Source: Pectinophora gossypiella
Lineage: Eukaryota; Arthropoda; Insecta; Lepidoptera; Gelechiidae
DNA length: 64,000 nt
Reading direction: 5' to 3'
Assembly (NCBI RefSeq): GCF_024362695.1
Contig: NC_065407.1
Location: 4,588,001 to 4,652,000, forward strand
The position numbers and the translations under genes were made by a program. The notes beneath the pieces are model-generated. The model was not told where the DNA came from. It did not search any database and worked only from the letters and a program-made list of their open reading frames with translations. Shown here one piece after another: positions 61,716 to 64,000 of this stretch; within the stretch, counting starts at the first letter, position 1; every line of letters begins with the position of its first letter.

Positions 61716-62987
61716 AATTACTTATTATTTAAGTGTTCCTTGCAATTATGTCAAAAATGTTTATCATAGATTATTAGGTTACTTTAACAAAATTTGTAAC
61801 TTTGAATATTGTACGTAGATGTTGTTTTTATTAAAATATTCATGTACTTAATTATAATCAAAACGTTTTTTATTCTTTGTTTTCGGAATATAGTAAAAAA
61901 AAAATTAAGTAAGTCTCTTGTAGAACACTGGTTAAAATTTCAGCATTTTTAGATAAGTATGCTAAAACTATGCATAAGGGTTGTAGGTATAGGTACATAC
62001 TGAAGAGCATAATTATGTATGTGCATACCTCTACTTTTCATCCCATTTTCATAGATTTTTCAATGAAATATTTTTCGAGGTACCTACAATTTTGTTAAGT
62101 AAAGTGCAGTCTGGTCACGTTTTTCGATGAAATTTATTTATTTTTCAGACCCCACTTTGGCTATAATTACCTGGTTTTTAGAAGATACTAGTCCATGACC
62201 CGAATACTAAGTAGTTTTTAAGAAAAAAATGTACTTCATTAGGAGGTATGAAAATATTTTTTAGGTAAATAGGTACTTTTATACAATTGTATTTACATTT
62301 TTTTTTTGCAAAATATTATCTTAGAATCTTTTTCGCAAAATCGAATTTGCTTACGGTAGTAACTATACCAGGATGTAGCATTATGTTGGGTTGGAACTTT
62401 GGTACTGCACACATAATAGAGATAATAAGGTCGATTTTTAACAAAGAAAACATCTTTTTATCTATTTAAATTTAAATCAGAATCAAGTACGAGTTCCGAC
62501 TAAGGCTCATTAAACAGCTTCTGTTGCTTAAAATCCATTTTCCTAGTATTTTACCCTCATCATACTGAAAGAGCACCTTAAATTCATAAGCCGCAAACGC
62601 ATAGCGGTTGAAGTTAGCAAGCCATAATTACTTGCCCACACCTTAAGATCCTAAACTCTGTCTTATCCGTTAGGGGGCGTTTTCTCCCCATCTATTACGA
62701 GCGGACGGGTCACAGGCTAATTTACTGCTCAGCCCCTTAGGGCAAGTCGTAATGCCCACTGGAGGATTACCACAAACCTCGGGGCTCTAGTCTTGTTTAT
62801 AATCGGAGAAATTGATTTAGAGACGTGTGTAGCATGTAGTGACGGTATTTTACGATGCATATGTATTTTATTGTCACTATACAGCAATTTCAAAGGTTAT
62901 TCATAAGTGCATACATGTTTCTATACGAGTATGCAAGCGTCAGTTTTCAAGCTCGTAATTCTATAGCAGCCATTTTTTTATAGCTAA
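61716..62987. other. Intergenic stretch, unassigned
   Basis: Mostly AT-rich. Bases 62570-62800 are GC-richer (CCCCTTAGGGCAAGTCGTAA, CCACTGGAGGATTACCACAA) and may be a decayed repeat. No gene supported. Confidence 0.4.
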
Positions 62988-63047
62988 CTAAATCTGATAG
63001 TCTGTGACGATGTAGTAAGGGTTACCTTTACTACATCGACATTGACT
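62988..63047. repeat. Hairpin, about 29-base arms
   Basis: AAATCTGATAGTCTGTGACG, ATGTAGTA on the left pairs with TACTACATCGACATTGACTA, TCAGATTT on the right, with a short internal mismatch (TGTGA opposite AATGT) and a loop of a few bases. It is MITE-sized or a small-RNA precursor candidate. Confidence 0.55.
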
Positions 63048-63642
63048 ATCAGATTTAAGCTAAGTTACGTTGGTTATTCTGTAACATAGAAGCCTAACTT
63101 AAAATAAATTCGAACGCGATTCGTTACTCAACTTTTTGAATGCCGGTAAAGACAAGCAGCGATTTTTGATTTTGTTCCTGACCATTGGTAAGTATATTGC
63201 ACAGACTGGTGCATTATTGTAAATTACTTCCCGGGGACATCGGGAACTCTCTTGTTCCCAATATGACTATGTCATACTAACGCAGCTTACAATGGATAGG
63301 CACGCCATAAAATGTTACGCGAGACATATGAAATGGTTCCGTCGTGTAAAATTATTATAGCTATTCCCATTTTAGTATCACAATTTTTCATCCTACGGCC
63401 TTTAAAAGCGTTATTGTATTATATTTATTTATGTACCTACTTTACAGTCTATTTTAAAATAAAAAGCTGGTTAAAATTATGTTAAAAATTTAATAGCAGA
63501 AAGGACGAAACACATTTAAAGGTACAAAAGTGGAGACTCTACAACAATCATCTGGGTGACGAAATTGGGCACTAGGTAATAAATGAAGCTTAATAAAAAT
63601 CAAGGAATTTGATATTTAATATTATATTACGGGATACAGCGG
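63048..63642 (-). other. Region downstream of the transporter gene, including its 3'UTR
   Basis: On the - strand, after the stop at 63643, the 3'UTR runs leftward. An ATTAAA-type signal is at about 63615-63620. No other gene is supported. A + strand frame near 63115-63180 (GKDKQRFLILFLTIG then GTAAGT) looks slightly exon-like but cannot be supported. Confidence 0.4.
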
Positions 63643-63934
63643 TCACGAAGATCTCGTCCCTCGGGTATCGGAGAGTTCTACATGAGGTGCAGCAGACTGA
63701 TCGTCTTTTATCAATTTTATATCAATTACTGACGATGGAAGATTAATATGCTTTGTCTCAGGAAGTGGCACGCATGCAATTGCACCTAAAATAGCCATGC
63801 ATCCAAAAATAGCACCCGCAGCAGTTTCAGATTCGAGAGCATTTATAGGTGGGGTTATAACCTGACCTATTCTCGACAACATTGACAGTACTCCTAGCAC
63901 ACTGTTCCTTATTGACGTCGGAAAAAGTTCAACG
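63643..63934 (-). CDS. Organic-cation-type MFS transporter (SLC22-like), last exon
   Basis: C-terminal exon of a membrane transporter. It starts after a strong acceptor (TTGTTTTCTTGTTTAG on the - strand), one base into a codon. It encodes VELFPTSIRNSVLGVLSMLS, RIGQVITPPINAL, a membrane segment AGAIFGCMAILGAIACVPLP and ETKHINLPSSVIDIKLIKDD, then a hydrophilic tail. ELFPT.IRN...G..S...R.G....P and the LPET end are the conserved transmembrane 11-12 region of the SLC22 family, which moves organic ions across the plasma membrane. The rest of the gene lies beyond the window. Substrate and symbol cannot be assigned. Confidence 0.85.
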
Positions 63935-64000
63935 CTAAACAAGAAAACAAGAATGAAAATTACGAAAAAGAAACAATTAGCAATACAAGCAAATACTACT

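Noticed and set aside
63115..63185. A possible small + strand exon (GKDKQRFLILFLTIG before GTAAGT)
   Set aside because: No acceptor at a suitable place, no family match, and it opposes the transporter gene.

Overview
The window looks like nuclear DNA of a moth or butterfly. It is AT-rich, host exons are small and far apart, and almost every recognisable repeat belongs to a type common in Lepidoptera: tRNA-derived and 5S rRNA-derived SINEs, RTE-like and CR1/Jockey-like LINE 3' ends, Helitrons ending in CTAG, many short inverted-repeat elements, and a TED/17.6/297-like LTR element with an env gene. The species cannot be named from the sequence.

Layout. Bases 1-15.8 kb hold no convincing host gene and are a mosaic of short repeats. 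The best-resolved item is a Helitron (10704-11347) carrying a 5S-derived SINE inside a perfect 19-bp target duplication. Bases 15.9-22.2 kb are a two-ORF non-LTR retrotransposon whose ORF2 is interrupted by a second LINE in the opposite orientation; the outer frame resumes in phase on the far side. Bases 22.9-25.75 kb hold a 2.6-kb inverted-repeat (foldback) structure inside a small MITE; each arm carries two diverged copies of one unit. Bases 26-38.8 kb are again repeat mosaic.

Bases 39.15-55.96 kb carry one host gene on the + strand: a four-exon forkhead transcription factor of 220 aa. The split DNA-binding domain and the phases of all three introns agree. Its 14.3-kb first intron contains a complete, apparently young LTR retrotransposon (43544-51096, LTRs identical by eye, 4-bp CACT target duplication, gag, pol and env) in the same orientation, plus a 5'-truncated LINE and several SINEs and MITEs.

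Bases 56-64 kb hold two tandem intronless genes for small secreted proteins with matching six-cysteine patterns (60250-60762 and 61221-61715; family not recognised) and, at the right edge on the - strand, the last exon of a major-facilitator transporter of the organic-cation (SLC22-like) type. A TTAA-flanked, piggyBac-like non-autonomous element lies at 58056-58750.

Host coding sequence is only about 2% of the window. The rest records successive nested insertions, whose relative order can be read in at least eight places.
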